In this document: positions 21,048 through 33,602 of the stretch, piece after piece
Layout of the letters: each line of letters opens with the position of its first letter
Numbering within the stretch: position 1 is the stretch's first letter
DNA from: Saussurea involucrata
Lineage: Eukaryota > Streptophyta > Magnoliopsida > Asterales > Asteraceae
DNA: 64,000 nucleotides
Direction of reading: 5' to 3'
NCBI GenBank assembly: GCA_033807775.1
Contig: CM066320.1
Location: 182,143,784 to 182,207,783 of the forward strand
Position numbers and translations under genes: made by a program
Notes under the pieces: generated by a model
Databases searched by the model: none
What the model saw: only the letters and a program-made list of their open reading frames with translations
Told to the model about the DNA's origin: nothing

Positions 21048-21243
21048 TTTGATAATTCTAAGGTGATGTGTGGTTCACATAATGTAGTCTTAGGAGGATC
21101 AAAGTAGTGATGCCAATCCCATCCAAAGAATCTGTCAATTATCTGTACGCCAATCCGACCCAAAAGCCGACTATCCCAAAAGTGCCTCTAATGGCATCCA
21201 GCTCTCCGCTCAAGACTTCGGAGCCCATCGTTAAGAGAACCTG
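21048..21243 (-). other. Possible pseudo-exon of unknown gene
   Basis: On the minus strand an acceptor (tgtatatcag) at 21244 and a gtaagttg donor near 21047 bracket a frame encoding GRIGVQIIDRFFGWDWHHYF and FDPPKTTLCEPHITLEL. A single in-frame TAG interrupts it about 19 codons in. The composition looks coding but I recognise no family. It may be a gene fragment carried by a repeat. Confidence 0.3.
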
Positions 21244-21906
21244 ATATACATGTCATTTTAAGAAAAAAAATGTTAGGCTTGATGCCTAGTAGGAACAAAC
21301 ATTTATTAAAAATCATGCATAAGTAAAACGTTAATAGTTTTTGAGTTAGAATATAAATCTCGTTTTCACATAATCACATAAGAACCATACGGTCCAAAGT
21401 TCATCTTTCAATGACGGGGGATACCCGATCTCCATGGATTGTAGCGGAACACAAAAGTAAGTTATATTCAAAATTATAGAGCTCATACTAGGATTAATGG
21501 CCACAAGTTCTCCGACCCTCAATATATGTGTGGATAGGGCCCCCTGATGATCCTAGTCATACTCATTCACTAGGATTACACTTACGGTCAATGACTAGTA
21601 TTCGGTTCCACATAACCGTACCAAGTTTCCATCGATGACCCAATGTCTCAACTAGTTACAACCGCGAAAATGATCTCAAATCAAACAAAGTCGACTCCTA
21701 TGCATATGGTTGCATTAGTCTAAACATACTATTGATTCACGATGCTAACTATGATCAAGCACATAGTCTCATTCACAAAATCTCAACATTCATTTGTTAA
21801 ATCCAAGATTTAACCCCAAAAAGGTTTATTACCCCAAGTTTTTCATATAACCAAATTTCTATTCCTCCACAAGATATCATTCATAAACGTTATTAGGCTC
21901 ATTTGA

Positions 21907-22051
21907 TTTTTTTTTTTGAAATATATGATATTCATATACGGCAAATGCAACAATTAAACTCACACACTCTCCTCACCTTTGGTGAGGTTCGAACCCCTGA
22001 CCTCCTACGAGGACAGAGACTCCCATACCGCTAGGCCAAAGGCCCTTTGGT
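21907..22051 (-). mobile_element. tRNA-derived SINE with 9-bp target duplication
   Basis: On the minus strand the body has an A box (tagcggtatgg), a B box (ggttcgaacc) and an A-rich tail that appears as T12 at 21907-21918 on the plus strand. Perfect copies of ctcatttga flank it (21898-21906 and 22052-22060). It is shorter than, and different from, the SINE at 15591. Confidence 0.85.
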
Positions 22052-22060
22052 CTCATTTGA

Positions 22061-23000
22061 AAATTATGTTCCAAGTGAAGCGTATTTCTCATTTCTAAAA
22101 ACCTAACATTCCCCAAGAAGTTAGGGGAAATCACATAAAATCCCAAATCAAGAGTTTCATGCCAAAGTATCGTTTTCATATCAAGAAACACATTTCATAA
22201 TATATTCAAAGAGTCCAATCTCATTTTGTGAAATAGGTAAAAACCCTCAAATCTCCCAAGACACTCAAAATGGTTCAAAGTTCATCAAATGCAAATATAG
22301 TTTAAGGAAGATGTTTAGGAGACCAAATATAACATTTTGACATGTATAAAGGTTTAGAAAAGTGTACGATGAACTCACTCTTTGGGTTTTGAAGAAAACC
22401 TAGATCCAAACAAAATGGTGAGAGGGATGAGGAGAACTTGAGCTTCAAACTTTAGCTCTTGAACTCTTGTGATAAAAACCCTTAAATGCTCCCTTGATGA
22501 CCTAAAAATCGACCCTAACACTTCACCTAACTGAAATGAATGTAGAGAGAGAAGGAGAGTTGAGTAAATGCTTCAAAATGGCATTTTTTTACCTAGAAAT
22601 ACGACTTGCACCCTTCACGCGACTTTGCCGCAGCTAAACCCACGCCAAGGTCGCTCGTGTCTAACCTGGTCTCTCACAACAGTCTCTTACGTGACCCTCG
22701 TGCAGCTTAGCCCGTATTCAAGTTTCCCGAAAGGTTTTGAGGTTGAGCTCACAGTATCTTAAGCGACCCTCATGTGGCTTAGCCCGCATCCAAGTCGCCC
22801 GCATGCCTCAAAGCTCGACACCACAATGTGTAAAACGAGATTGGTGCAACCAAACCCGTTGAGATTGGTCTCTTCACTTAGGTTCCACAAATACAATACA
22901 AGGTTACCTAGAAATCAATTTATAAGGCATTTCCAATAATATAATTCGAATTATAAAGACTCAATATTCAATGGTGCTACATATAGTGTAGCATTTCTAC
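22061..23000 (-). other. Unassigned repeat-like DNA, possibly an LTR on the minus strand
   Basis: No gene can be supported. On the minus strand the order of a T/C-rich leader, a gatctaggttttcttc stretch and a gtgagttcatc donor-like site resembles the transcribed part of Ty3 chromovirus LTRs, but no PBS or LTR boundary is visible. Two imperfect copies of a 37-bp phrase (gaccctcgtgcagcttagcc and gaccctcatgtggcttagcc) occur at about 22691 and 22765. The assembly gap hides the rest. Confidence 0.3.
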
Positions 23001-23500
23001 NNNNNNNNNNNNNNNNNNNNNNNNNNNNNNNNNNNNNNNNNNNNNNNNNNNNNNNNNNNNNNNNNNNNNNNNNNNNNNNNNNNNNNNNNNNNNNNNNNNN
23101 NNNNNNNNNNNNNNNNNNNNNNNNNNNNNNNNNNNNNNNNNNNNNNNNNNNNNNNNNNNNNNNNNNNNNNNNNNNNNNNNNNNNNNNNNNNNNNNNNNNN
23201 NNNNNNNNNNNNNNNNNNNNNNNNNNNNNNNNNNNNNNNNNNNNNNNNNNNNNNNNNNNNNNNNNNNNNNNNNNNNNNNNNNNNNNNNNNNNNNNNNNNN
23301 NNNNNNNNNNNNNNNNNNNNNNNNNNNNNNNNNNNNNNNNNNNNNNNNNNNNNNNNNNNNNNNNNNNNNNNNNNNNNNNNNNNNNNNNNNNNNNNNNNNN
23401 NNNNNNNNNNNNNNNNNNNNNNNNNNNNNNNNNNNNNNNNNNNNNNNNNNNNNNNNNNNNNNNNNNNNNNNNNNNNNNNNNNNNNNNNNNNNNNNNNNNN
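23001..23500. other. Assembly gap (500 N)
   Basis: Exactly 500 undetermined bases, a conventional scaffold spacer; the real distance is unknown. Open frames running through it are meaningless. Confidence 0.99.
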
Positions 23501-24790
23501 ATTAAGGAAAGCGCCTGGATGGATGGATAGATATGTTGGTGGTGATGGGTTGTAAGAAGCATTAGAAAATTTCGTTATGTTCACTTCGATACTAGACCCC
23601 TTTAACTATGATGAAGCAATGAAAGAAGAATGATGGAGGCAAGTTATGATGCAAGAAATTGAAGCCATCGAAAAAAATAACACATGCGAGTTATGTAGTC
23701 TACCCCACGGAACAAAAGCCATCGGTGTTAAATGGGTCTTTAAGACCAAGCTTAACAAGAATGGTAATATCGATAAATGCAACGCTAGGTTAGTTACAAA
23801 AGGATACGCACAAAATAGGGTATCGACTACACGAAACTGTTCGCACCAGTCGCAAGATGGGACACTATTAGAGCAATCTTGGGGTTTGCTGCAAAGGGGG
23901 GAATGAAGGTACATCAGTTTGACGTAAAAAACGCATTTTTGTACGAAGAGCTCAAGGAAACAGTATACGTCAAGCAGCCTGAAGGGTACGAGAAGAAGAG
24001 AAGTGAAGAGAAAGTCTACAAACTGAAGAAAGCTCTCTATGGACTTAAACATGCACCGAGGGCATGGTACGGTCGGATCGAGGCATGTTTCAGCAAAAAC
24101 GGCTTTCAGAAATGTCCTCACGAACCTACTTTGTTTGTGAAACCGGCAAAATGAGGTAACATCTTAATAGTTCCGATTTATGTCGATGATCTCATAGTGA
24201 CTGGTTCAACACTAGAACTAATAGAGGAATTCAAAGCCTTGATGAAAAACGAATTTGATATGAGCGACATGGGTGAGAAGCTGTACTTCCTCGGTGTGGA
24301 AGTAATTCAAAAAGAAGATGAGATTTATTTGAGTCAAAAATATATGCTCGTGAAATATTAGAAAGATTTAATATGGAAGGTTGTAACTCTGTAAAGAAGC
24401 CCATAGTCCCTGGTTGCAAGCTTGTGAAGGACGATGGGAGTGGCTTGACAGATGCAACCTTGTACAAACAAATGGTAGGGTGTCTTATGTATCTAGCAGC
24501 TACAAGACCAAATCTTATGTTTGTCCTTGGCCTTCGGAGTAAGTATATGGAGAAACCTACTGAGTAACATATGGCATAAATAAAAAGATTGTTAAGGTAC
24601 ATCAAAGGCAAGCTGGAGTTGGGATTACTTTATAAGAGAAACGACAGCAAAGAGTTGCAAGCATACTCAGACAAGTGATCAAGATAACCGAAGAAGTACT
24701 TCAGGATATGTGTGTTTCTTAAGTGGTGCGGCAATTGCGTGGTCATCCAAAAGACAACCAATTGTAATCCCAAGGGTCCACGAAGGTGAA
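23501..24790 (+). pseudogene. Ty1/copia reverse transcriptase-RNase H fragment
   Basis: Pieces in several frames give the copia RT domain in order: GVKWVFKTKLN, RLVTKGYAQ, VHQFDVKNAFLY, KALYGLKHAPRAWY, then YVDDLIVTGS near 24180, MSDMGEKLYFLGVEV, and a decayed RNase H region (LSGAAIAWSSKRQP near 24720). Stops and frameshifts are frequent and gag, protease and integrase are absent (the gap may hide some). It differs clearly from both Sireviruses and is an older fragment of another copia lineage. Its right end meets the truncated Sirevirus 1 LTR at about 24876. Confidence 0.85.
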
Positions 24791-24875
24791 GAGAGCTCAG
24801 TTACAGGCCTTAAGGAGAAAGTATGAACTTCTGTCCATGAAGGATGGTGAAAATCGACACTTACTTTATAAGAGA

Positions 24876-25454
24876 AACGCTGAAATTTATCATTCGCTGA
24901 TAAAGAATCATTCAGTGAACGCTGATCATGAAGCCTCCTCTACAAGCAACTTTTGTCTTATCCCCTTGCACGCCTCCGTACGATTTTGTCAGAACGGACA
25001 TCCCTTTTGTCCAGAATCGTACAACCAACTCTGATTCTACACTGTTCATCATACGGCCACTAGGTTGTCGACTGAAGTCAAACCATGCAACCAACCGGAG
25101 GCTGCCACATGTAAAGGTGTATTGTTGTGCATTAAATGCATGCAGTATATAAAGGAAACCCTACTTCTTTTGTGAAGTGCTCGGCCATTCCTCTCGCTGA
25201 ACTTACTGTGTGAAAAAGAATACTCTCCTTAGTGTTCTTATTTTCTCTCTATCTCTTATTTCTAGTGCAAGAAATCTTAGTGTTCTCATAGTTTGTTTTG
25301 ATTAGGTTTATTCCTTAATCTTGTTCCGCAACAAACTGTAAATTGTTTGATACTTATCAATAAACAATTTAGAAAGATAAAAATCGTGTGTTTGTATTCA
25401 ACCCCCCCCCCCCCCCCCCCTCTACAAACTTGTATAACCCCTTTGGGACCAACA
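24876..25454 (+). repeat. Sirevirus 1 5' LTR, 5'-truncated
   Basis: Matches 45300-45874 at about 97%. A TATA box (tatataaa) lies at 25146-25153. A 19-base C run occurs at 25402-25420, and the LTR ends ..ccaaca before the PBS. The junction at 24876 shares the phrase ttataagagaaacg with the copia fragment at about 24629-24643, suggesting a microhomology-guided deletion. Confidence 0.88.
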
Positions 25455-25456
25455 AG

Positions 25457-25468
25457 TGGTATCAGAGC
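25457..25468 (+). other. Primer-binding site, initiator tRNA-Met
   Basis: TGGTATCAGAGC, complementary to the 3' end of plant initiator tRNA-Met, two bases after the LTR. Confidence 0.92.
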
Positions 25469-25538
25469 AGATTGTTTAACCTAATAAACAAGATCTTGCT
25501 TATACTATCTCTTTTTCCCTTCCTTGCTATCTTCCAAA

Positions 25539-27900
25539 ATGGCTAACACCACAAACACAAACTATATCGATAATGGCTCTCTTGCAAAACCCCCTATGTT
25601 CTCCAAAGATAACTTCAATCTCTGGAAGAATAGGATGATGCTCTTCTTGGAAGGTGTAGATCCCACTATACCTTAATATATTGAAAATGGACCATATGTT
25701 CCTTTCGTTATAGACCCTGCTATTCCAGCCACTTCTACCAGACCTGATGTTCCTGAATGAATCATTCCCAGGGAAGTTCACACGTGGACTGATGAAGACA
25801 AGAAGAAGGTGGCCGTCGACACTAAGGCCAGATCTATCATCTCAATGGCTCTTCCTGATGAAGTCTATCACTCCATCATGAACCTGAAGACCTCAAAAGC
25901 CATGTGGAACACTATATGTGTTCAATATGAAGGTACATTTGAAGTCCAGGATTCAAGAAAGATTAACCTGGTAAGACAGTACGAAAGTTTCATCTGTGGT
26001 AAGAATGAAACCCTCTCTGAAGTACATCAATGGTTTAACTGTTTAATCATTGACTTAAAAACTGTTGGTAAGGAATATTCTAACTTTGAGATCCTGACAA
26101 AGTTTCTGGAAAGTCTTCCTGAAAGCTGGGACAATTATTCTATGTGTCTTAAGCTCTCAAAGGATCTGAAATCAATGACCCTCTCTACCTTATTTGGCAC
26201 TATGCTCAATCATGAGCAGTCGTGTCATCTTAAGAAGAATCTTGTAAAAGATTCCAAAAGCACACCTATTGCTTTACTCTCTTCAGAGTTGGTACCTACT
26301 CAGCGTCTACTGTCACTATCACTGAGTTGGAATCTAACTCTGATGATTCATCAAACACTGATCCTTCGGATCTTGATGAATCTCTGGCCCTCCTGACTAA
26401 TTCCTTCAGGAGATTCGTCAGAAAGAGTAACTTCAGAAGAAATAAACCTTTTTCCCTCACTGACAAGCCAAAATCTTCAACCCCTGTAGATAAGGCTACT
26501 GCTACCTGCTTTAAATGTGAAAAAGTAGGACACTTTGCTAGTGAATGCAGGTCAAAGAAAGTCTTCAAACCCTCATCTTCTTCCTACAAGAAATCCTCTA
26601 ACCCCAGGGCAAGAGATGACAAATACAAGAAGCTGAAAGAAAAATATGCAAAGCTGAAAAGCTTTAAGAAGAAAGGTAAAGGCATGATCGCTGAAGATCA
26701 TGACTGGGCTGCATTAGATGAAGATTCCTCTGACTCTGATGATGATGAGGCAAATCTCTGCCTCATGGTTCAAATAGAAGAAGAGGAATAAAAAGCTGAA
26801 ATTCCCTCTACTTCTACCTCCACCTCTCAGGTATCAAACTCTCTCTCTGACACTTTTACTTCAACCTCTGATGACGTTGATAGACGTCGAACCGTCGATC
26901 TTTTGACTATTGATTTATATGATGCCATGAATGGCAAGACCAAAGCTGAAAAATTAAATATTGATCTTGCTGGACATCTTAAAACTGTCATTTGTAAATT
27001 CAAAAGCTTTCTAAAATAGAAGAAAATTTGAAAGATCAGGTCTATTTAAATCAAATCATCAGTATTGAGCGAGAAGAAGATATCGCTGCATTAAAGGCTG
27101 AAAAGAATACTGTTGAAAGATGGTGTAAATCCTCAACAACGATCACTGAGATAATTTGTGCTCAGATCCCCCTAAGTGACAAAAGTGGTCTTGGTTATAA
27201 AGCTGAAGCTGAAGAACCAACCACTGATCGTTCCATGCTTAAGTTTGGAATGTTCGTGTCCTTTATCCCTGACACCTCTACGTCTCAGTGTTCTTCTTCT
27301 AAAACTCCCATTCCTGAGGATAAACCTACCTTAATTTCTAAAGGTAAGGAAAAAGTTTTTAATCAAAAACCTCAGAAGGGTACCAATGTACCTAAGCTGA
27401 AAGTTTCTAAAACTTCAGTGAATCATCCCTCTACGTCAAAGACCAAGATCCCTGGATTTATTCAGCGATCTACTCCTAAACTGAGAGTGGATGTAATTGG
27501 TAAGAAATCCGAAGAACTGATAGTTCCTCCAATTTCCAATGCCAAAGGTATTCTTGGTGCTGGCCCTGCTCATTTAAAAATGTCGGCTAAGCATGCAAAT
27601 GGTCCTAAAGCTACTTTTAGCTATAGGAAATGTTATCACTGTGGACTTACCGATCATATTGCCAGTAAAGACCCTACAACCACCAAAGCTGAAAAATTAG
27701 CTAAGGTAAAGAGCACTGCCCCCAAGGCAAAGAAGTCCAATCCTGGTGCAAATCAGGTTAAGGTGAAAACAACCACTGAGGTTAAGAAATTAACCAAAGT
27801 GAAGACTGTCACTGAAGCTGAATCTTCAAATGCTGCGAAGATTGATGAACCTTCCACTTCCTCTACCACCACTGACAAATGTGGACCCATAGTAAAATAG
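25539..27900 (+). pseudogene. Sirevirus 1 gag, broken
   Basis: The ATG at 25539 begins a Sirevirus capsid (FSKDNFNLWKNRMMLFLEG). In-frame stops lie at 25674-25676 (TAA) and 25758-25760 (TGA). A UBN2-like gag domain follows (about 25809-26290); a frameshift near 26300-26330 leads to a zinc knuckle (CFKCEKVGHFASEC, about 26507-26548) and a Lys/Ser-rich tail, a TAA at 26789-26791, another shift near 27000, and a Lys/Thr/Ser-rich region with a damaged second knuckle (CYHCGLTDH, last Cys lost) near 27630. The reading ends in TAG at 27898. Total length near 790 codons is normal to long for a Sirevirus gag. Confidence 0.85.
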
Positions 27901-30900
27901 GTGCCCAAGTCAAACTAATCTTCCTTTGTTTGCAGGTCCTGAAGGGTATCTGGTATCTCGATAGCGGATGCTCTAGACACATGACTGGCACAAAGAACCT
28001 GCTCGCTGAATATAAGGATGAGAAAGGTCCCTCTGTGACTTTTGGTGGAAATGGAAAAGGCTATACCTGAGGGTTTGGTGTACTCTCTAATGGTACAACA
28101 ACCTTCAGAAGAGTCGCATACGTCGAAGGGCTGAAGCACAATCTTCTGAGCATCAGTCAGCTGTGTGATAAGGATTACAAAGTGTGTTTCACTAAGGAAT
28201 CCTGCTTTGTCACTGACAAAAAGGAGAAAGTTGCTCTCAGCGGATATCGTTCAGAAAATGTTTATGTTATAAATATGGACTCGACAACCACTGAGAATTC
28301 CTGTTTCTTCTCCAAAGCCTCATTTGATGTCAACTGGCTATGGCATAAGAGGCTCTCTCATCTCAACTTCAAGACACTGAATACTCTTTCTTCAAAAGAG
28401 TTAGTCACTGGTCTACCTCAACATTCATATGCTAAGGAATCTCTATGTTCAGCATGTGAAAAAGGGAAACAAACCAAAGCAAGCTTCAAGTCAAAGCAAG
28501 TTTCCTCAGTGTCATCTGCTCTTCAACTTCTTCACATGGATTTGTTTGGTCCTGTTAACAAACAATCCATCGCTAGAAAGAAATATACACCGGTCATAGT
28601 TGATGAATTCTCTCGCTACACCTGGGTTATGTTTCTCCGTTCTAAGAGTGACACCCCTAAAGAACTCATCTCTTTTGTCAGGAAAATGAAAGTCCTGAAT
28701 AATATGACCGTTCACTCAATTAGGAGTGATCATGGGACTGAATTCAAAACAGTTCCCTTGAAAACTTCTTTAAAAGTAAGGGTATTTCTCACAACTTTTC
28801 TTCAGTAAGAACACCGCAACAAAACTACTTGTTTTACTCAAAACAAGTCGCTGATTGTCAAAAGATTCAAGAAAACAGCCTACGAACTTTTCCATGGGAG
28901 AAAGCCTTCAATTAGCTTTCTTCACATCTTTGGATGTCAGTGTTTCACACTGAACAACAGGGATGCCCTAGGAAAGTTTGATCCCAAGGCTGATGATGGA
29001 ATATTTCTTGGATACTCTTCTATCTTTAAAGCCTTCAGAGTCTTCAATCGTAGAAGACGAATTGTAGAAGAAACAATCCACGTCACTTTTGACGAATCCC
29101 GTTAAGCAAATTGAAGACCTTCTGGTGATACTGAAGAACTCAATCAATGGATGTTTTCTCATCTTGGGGACTCGGAAAGTACTCCCAATCCTCAGGTCAA
29201 CATCCCTATCGCTGATGATGATGATCCTACCATCATCCCAAGCATGCAGACAAGTAAAGCTGAATCGTCATGGGTTTCAGCTGTTCCTCTCAACACTATG
29301 CTTGCTTCTGAACCATCTACCTCAGATATCCCATCTACTTCTCAGCAATCAGTGAATGAAATGACATCTGAACCTCTTCCTCTTCTACCTGAAGTTGTTG
29401 AAGCCTCTTCTTCAGCTCCTCCAGAAGTTCAAATTGAGTCAGCAAATCATGCTCCGGCTCAACGATGGACTATTAATCACCCAATTGATCATATTATTGG
29501 TGATCCAAACGCTGGTGTTTAGACTCGACGAGGTTCAGGTAACATTTGTTTATTTGTTAACTTTATTTCTCTAATTGAACCAAAGAAAACAGATGATGCC
29601 CTCAGAGATCCAAACCAAACTGGGTCAGCGCTATGCAAGAAGAGCTGACAGAATTTGAAAGAAACAAAGTTTGGAAACTCGTTCCAAGACCATCTGACAT
29701 GTCAGTGATAGGCACTAAATGGGTCTATCGAAACAAGTTGGATGTACATGGAACTGTAACCCGTAACAAGGCTCGTCTTGTTGCTCAGGGATACAGACAA
29801 GAGGAAGTCATAGACTACGATGAAACATTTGCCCTAGTGGCAAGACTCGAAGCTATTTGTCTATTCTTAGCATACGCTGTTCACAAAGACTTCAAAGTAT
29901 ATCTAATGGATGTGAAGTCAACATTTCTTAACGGAAGGCTGAATGAAGAAGTCTATGTTGAACAACCTCCAGGATTCACTGATCCTAAGCATGCAGGTTA
30001 TGTATATAAGCTGGATAAGGCACTCTATGGCTTAAAGCAAGCTCATCGTGCATGGTATGACACTCTCTCTACTTATCTCCATATTGAAAAATTTGAGCGA
30101 GGTAAAATCGATAAAACTCTATTTTTCAGGAAAGTAAAAGGTCATCTCATTCTTGTTCAAATATATGTCGATGATATTATATTTGGTTCTACTAACCCTG
30201 AATTATGTACTCGTTTCGCTGAAAGAATGAAAGCTGGATATAAAATGAGTATGATGGGTGAACTGACATATTTACTTGGTCTTCAAATCAAGCAGAATGA
30301 AAAAGACACTTTCATTCACCAAGGTAAGTATGTTAAAGATATGCTGAAAAAGTTTGATTTAACTCAAAGCTCGGTTATGAAAGCCCCAATGGCACCGCCG
30401 CTGACACTTAACAAAGATCCCTCAGGGAAGTCTGTTAATGTCACAGTGTACCGTGGGATGATCGGCTCTCTTCTGTATCTTACAGCTAGCCGTCCTGATA
30501 TTATGTATGCAACCTGTTTATGTGCACAATATCAATCTGAACCTAAGGAATCTCATTTGATCGCTGTAAAGCGTATTTTTAGATACCTTAAGGGTACTCC
30601 TAACCTAGGTCTTTGGTATCCCAAAGACTCAGGGTTTGATCTAATCGCCTATTCAGATAGTGATTTTGCAGGATGCAAATTGGATAGGAAAAGCACCACA
30701 GGAGGCTGTCAGCTCCTGGGTGGAAAGCTGGTGAGTTGGACAAGTAAAAAAGCAAAATTCAGTGTCCACCTCAACCGCTGAAGCTGAGTATGTAGCCGCT
30801 GGAAGCTGTTGTTCTCAAGTCTTATGGATGAGAAATCAACTATTGGACTATGATCTTCAGCTCTCCAAAATTCCAATCTATTGCGACAGCACTAGTGCCA

Positions 30901-31112
30901 TTGCCATAGCAAACAATCCAGTTCTACACTCAAAGACCAAACACATCGAGATCAGGTATCATTTTATCAGAGATCATGTGATGAATGGTGATATAGAACT
31001 TTATTCTATCCCAACTGACTTTCAGCTAGCTGATCTTTTCACCAAACCTCTTGATGAGACAAGATTCAACTTTCTCATCAGCGAGCTTGGAATGTTGAAC
31101 CTAGAAGAGTAA
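27901..31112 (+). pseudogene. Sirevirus 1 pol, broken
   Basis: Protease (WYLDSGCSRHMTG, about 27950) is followed by a TGA at 28068, the GAG-pre-integrase and zinc-binding HHCC region (about 28340-28480) and the integrase core (HMDLFGPV, RSDHGTEFK). A frameshift near 28780 and a deletion near 28830 remove the QQNG...E segment with the last catalytic Glu. RT (29633-30781) keeps WVYRNKL, KALYGLKQ and YVDDIIFGS; a frameshift near 30755 precedes RNase H (30762-31112; STAEAEYVA, DSTSAIAIA). The pol frame overlaps the gag tail from about 27879 and is offset by -1 from it. The enzyme set is recognisable but cannot be made as one protein. Confidence 0.9.
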
Positions 31113-32085
31113 AATCTTCAGTGGTTAGCATTAGGTCAGTGATAATATGAATTTGTATACCCCTATTAATCATCTAATTCCTGAACAATTTGATTCGCTG
31201 ATATCAAGATACGTTCTATCTCTTAAACGCTGAAGTTCGCTTCAGCATGCAGAATTTCAAAATAATTTACATTGATGAATATCTCTTCCTTTCAGTGATC
31301 CTTTTGAAACTCTAAATATCTCACAGATACTTCTAATCAGTGATTCTCTATTTTCAAAATGTCCCTAGGCTTTTCTAAAACCCTCAGAGACACCTTAAAA
31401 TATGAAAGGACGTTTGTGACGTCATCCTTCGGATAAACCATGGCACGCCTTTTCGTCTTACACGTTCGCCCGTTTCGTTTCCTTGTCCAATAAGATTCAA
31501 GGAACGTGTCACGTGTCATCATGAGAAACTTTTCCTGCTCTTAGTTTCTCTCTCTACTCTCACTATATAAACCCTTCCAGTTTATATTTTTACCTTTTAC
31601 GCGATCATACTCTCAAAAGCAATAGAACTCTCTTGCATTTGGACTATTTTATCAAGAACCTGTGTTTATCTTCCTCTACTTCATGAAACAGGTTAACATT
31701 TCTTTTATTTTTTCCATCTTAAAAACTTGTTTGTGATCTTGTTATTGTTCTTAAAAGATCAAACAAAAGAACTTTCTAAAAATGAAATCGTTTTATTCAT
31801 GGTTTTATGCACACAATCTGTTTACAGGTTGTTCTCCAAGTTTATAACAAAAATCTTAAACTTGAAACATTTCATACGTTTTTCCAGAATCCTTTCTTTA
31901 AAAGGAAACTGGTAAAACAAGATTTTCACTAGTTTTACAACTTCTTTTGAAAGTAGAAAACCTAGTTTACCATTTATTTCTCCAAATGGAAACTGCAAAC
32001 TCTTTCTAATAACTCTTATTTTGGAAACTTTTCCATTTTAAGCAATTTTCTTCATCTTCTTCATCTTTGTGTGTTCTGAATAGAA
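31113..32085 (+). other. Sirevirus 1 spacer between pol and env-like gene
   Basis: No ORF supported. It is T-rich and contains many gctga/tcagc words. A promoter-like cluster lies at 31504-31570. A possible 5' UTR intron runs from the gttaac donor-like site at 31692 to near 32080. Confidence 0.7.
31504..31570 (+). promoter_or_regulatory. Promoter-like cluster before the Sirevirus 1 env-like gene
   Basis: Two adjacent ACGTGTC (ABRE/G-box-type) words at 31504-31517 and a TATA box (tatataa) at 31564-31570. The same arrangement occurs before the env-like gene of Sirevirus 2 and in the Sirevirus 2 LTR. Confidence 0.45.
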
Positions 32086-33602
32086 ATGGCAACCAATGAC
32101 AATACCAACGCTGCATCTCCTACAACTTCTGACAAGGTTGAACTTTCCAAGGCACGAAACATGCGCCATTCCCTGGACCAGATCCAGTTTCAGTCCAACA
32201 ACCCCTACGCTCTCTTGGAATTCCCCAAGAAGAAGAACATTACCCATCTTGATGATGCTGTAAATTTCATCAAGACCTGTCCTCTGGCGACAACCCTGAT
32301 CATCAAACCCCATGCACACAAAAACCTCCTAGCTCAGTTCTGGTACACTGCACACCGTACCCAAACCACCTCTACAAAAAAATCCGAACAAAAAGTTTGA
32401 TGTAATCACCTTTGAAACCGAGCTTAGTGAAGCCCTAATCACCCCTTATGCTATAAGGGGAGCCCTGAACCTCCCTACCAACTCTAAGGACAACAAGTTC
32501 GTCCCATTCACTGACGTCAACTCTGCTGAAGGAAAGGCATAGATCATCTATTTCCTTGACGCCATGAAGTACAACTGGAACACAGGGCGTGGCAAGCAAC
32601 CAGAGAAAAAGATCACGACTGTGCTGAAAAGCAAAATGCCAAGTGAGCTGAACTTCATCTTTGCTCACATTATCAGCTGTATGTCAGTGAAGACGGGGTC
32701 CACTGATCATTCCTCAGTGCCCTCTTTATGCATGGCCTGAAAGAAAGATATCCGACCGGGGGAGACCTGAGACTTTCTCAGGTTGGTCCTAAGGTGCTCG
32801 ACTACAAGCCCATCCCCAACGAGGTACGTCTCTCTACACTCTTATCTCTTCTTCGTTCTCCTTCTTCTTCTACTTCTACAGCTACCTCAACGGCAGCAGT
32901 CGACCTAACCGCTGATACCCAGGCTGCAACCACCTCCTCTTCCAAAAAGAGGAAACCCTCTGAATCCCCACTTGGCATCCCTAAGACCAAGAAGCACTCC
33001 AAGGAGCAACCCAAGCCTTCCCAGGCTGAAGACTCCACGTCTGTCTCTTTACAGAAGACGATGGATGATTTCATGGTACACTCCGCCACATCCGCTGAAC
33101 CACCCACTTCTATACCAATTTCAGTGCCTCAGTTAACTGAAATTCCCTTGGATACGAACCCCCAATCCTCAGCGCCTCAAAGCGCTGCGGAGGTTATTCT
33201 CAGCGGATCTAACGCTGAATCTGCTACCCACACCCTCTTCACAACCTTCGCTTCTCCTTCTCATTCTTTGGTCTCTTCTCGATTCATTTCCCCCACTACA
33301 TCACCTTCAAGTGTCATCCATCTGGATGACAGCTCTGCTGTTGAGCTACAGCGCTTGATGCAACAGAATAAAGGACCTGAAGGCGCTTCCTCCCACCGCC
33401 CGCTGGAAGATGACATGGAACACCTGTCAGGCTACCGTGACATCAACACCTTTTCCAACCCGCCTCCAGGTAACCTAAACACTTCTCTCTCTGAACCCCC
33501 AACTTCTGAGCTTTCCTTTGTTCACAGGTTATTTTCTGTTACAGGTCCTAGATTGGGCACGATTAGCCACTCCCTCACGGAGATTGCTAATAAGGTGGAA
33601 AC

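Noticed and set aside
22951..23584. Two long minus-strand ORFs
   Set aside because: They consist almost entirely of undetermined bases in the assembly gap.
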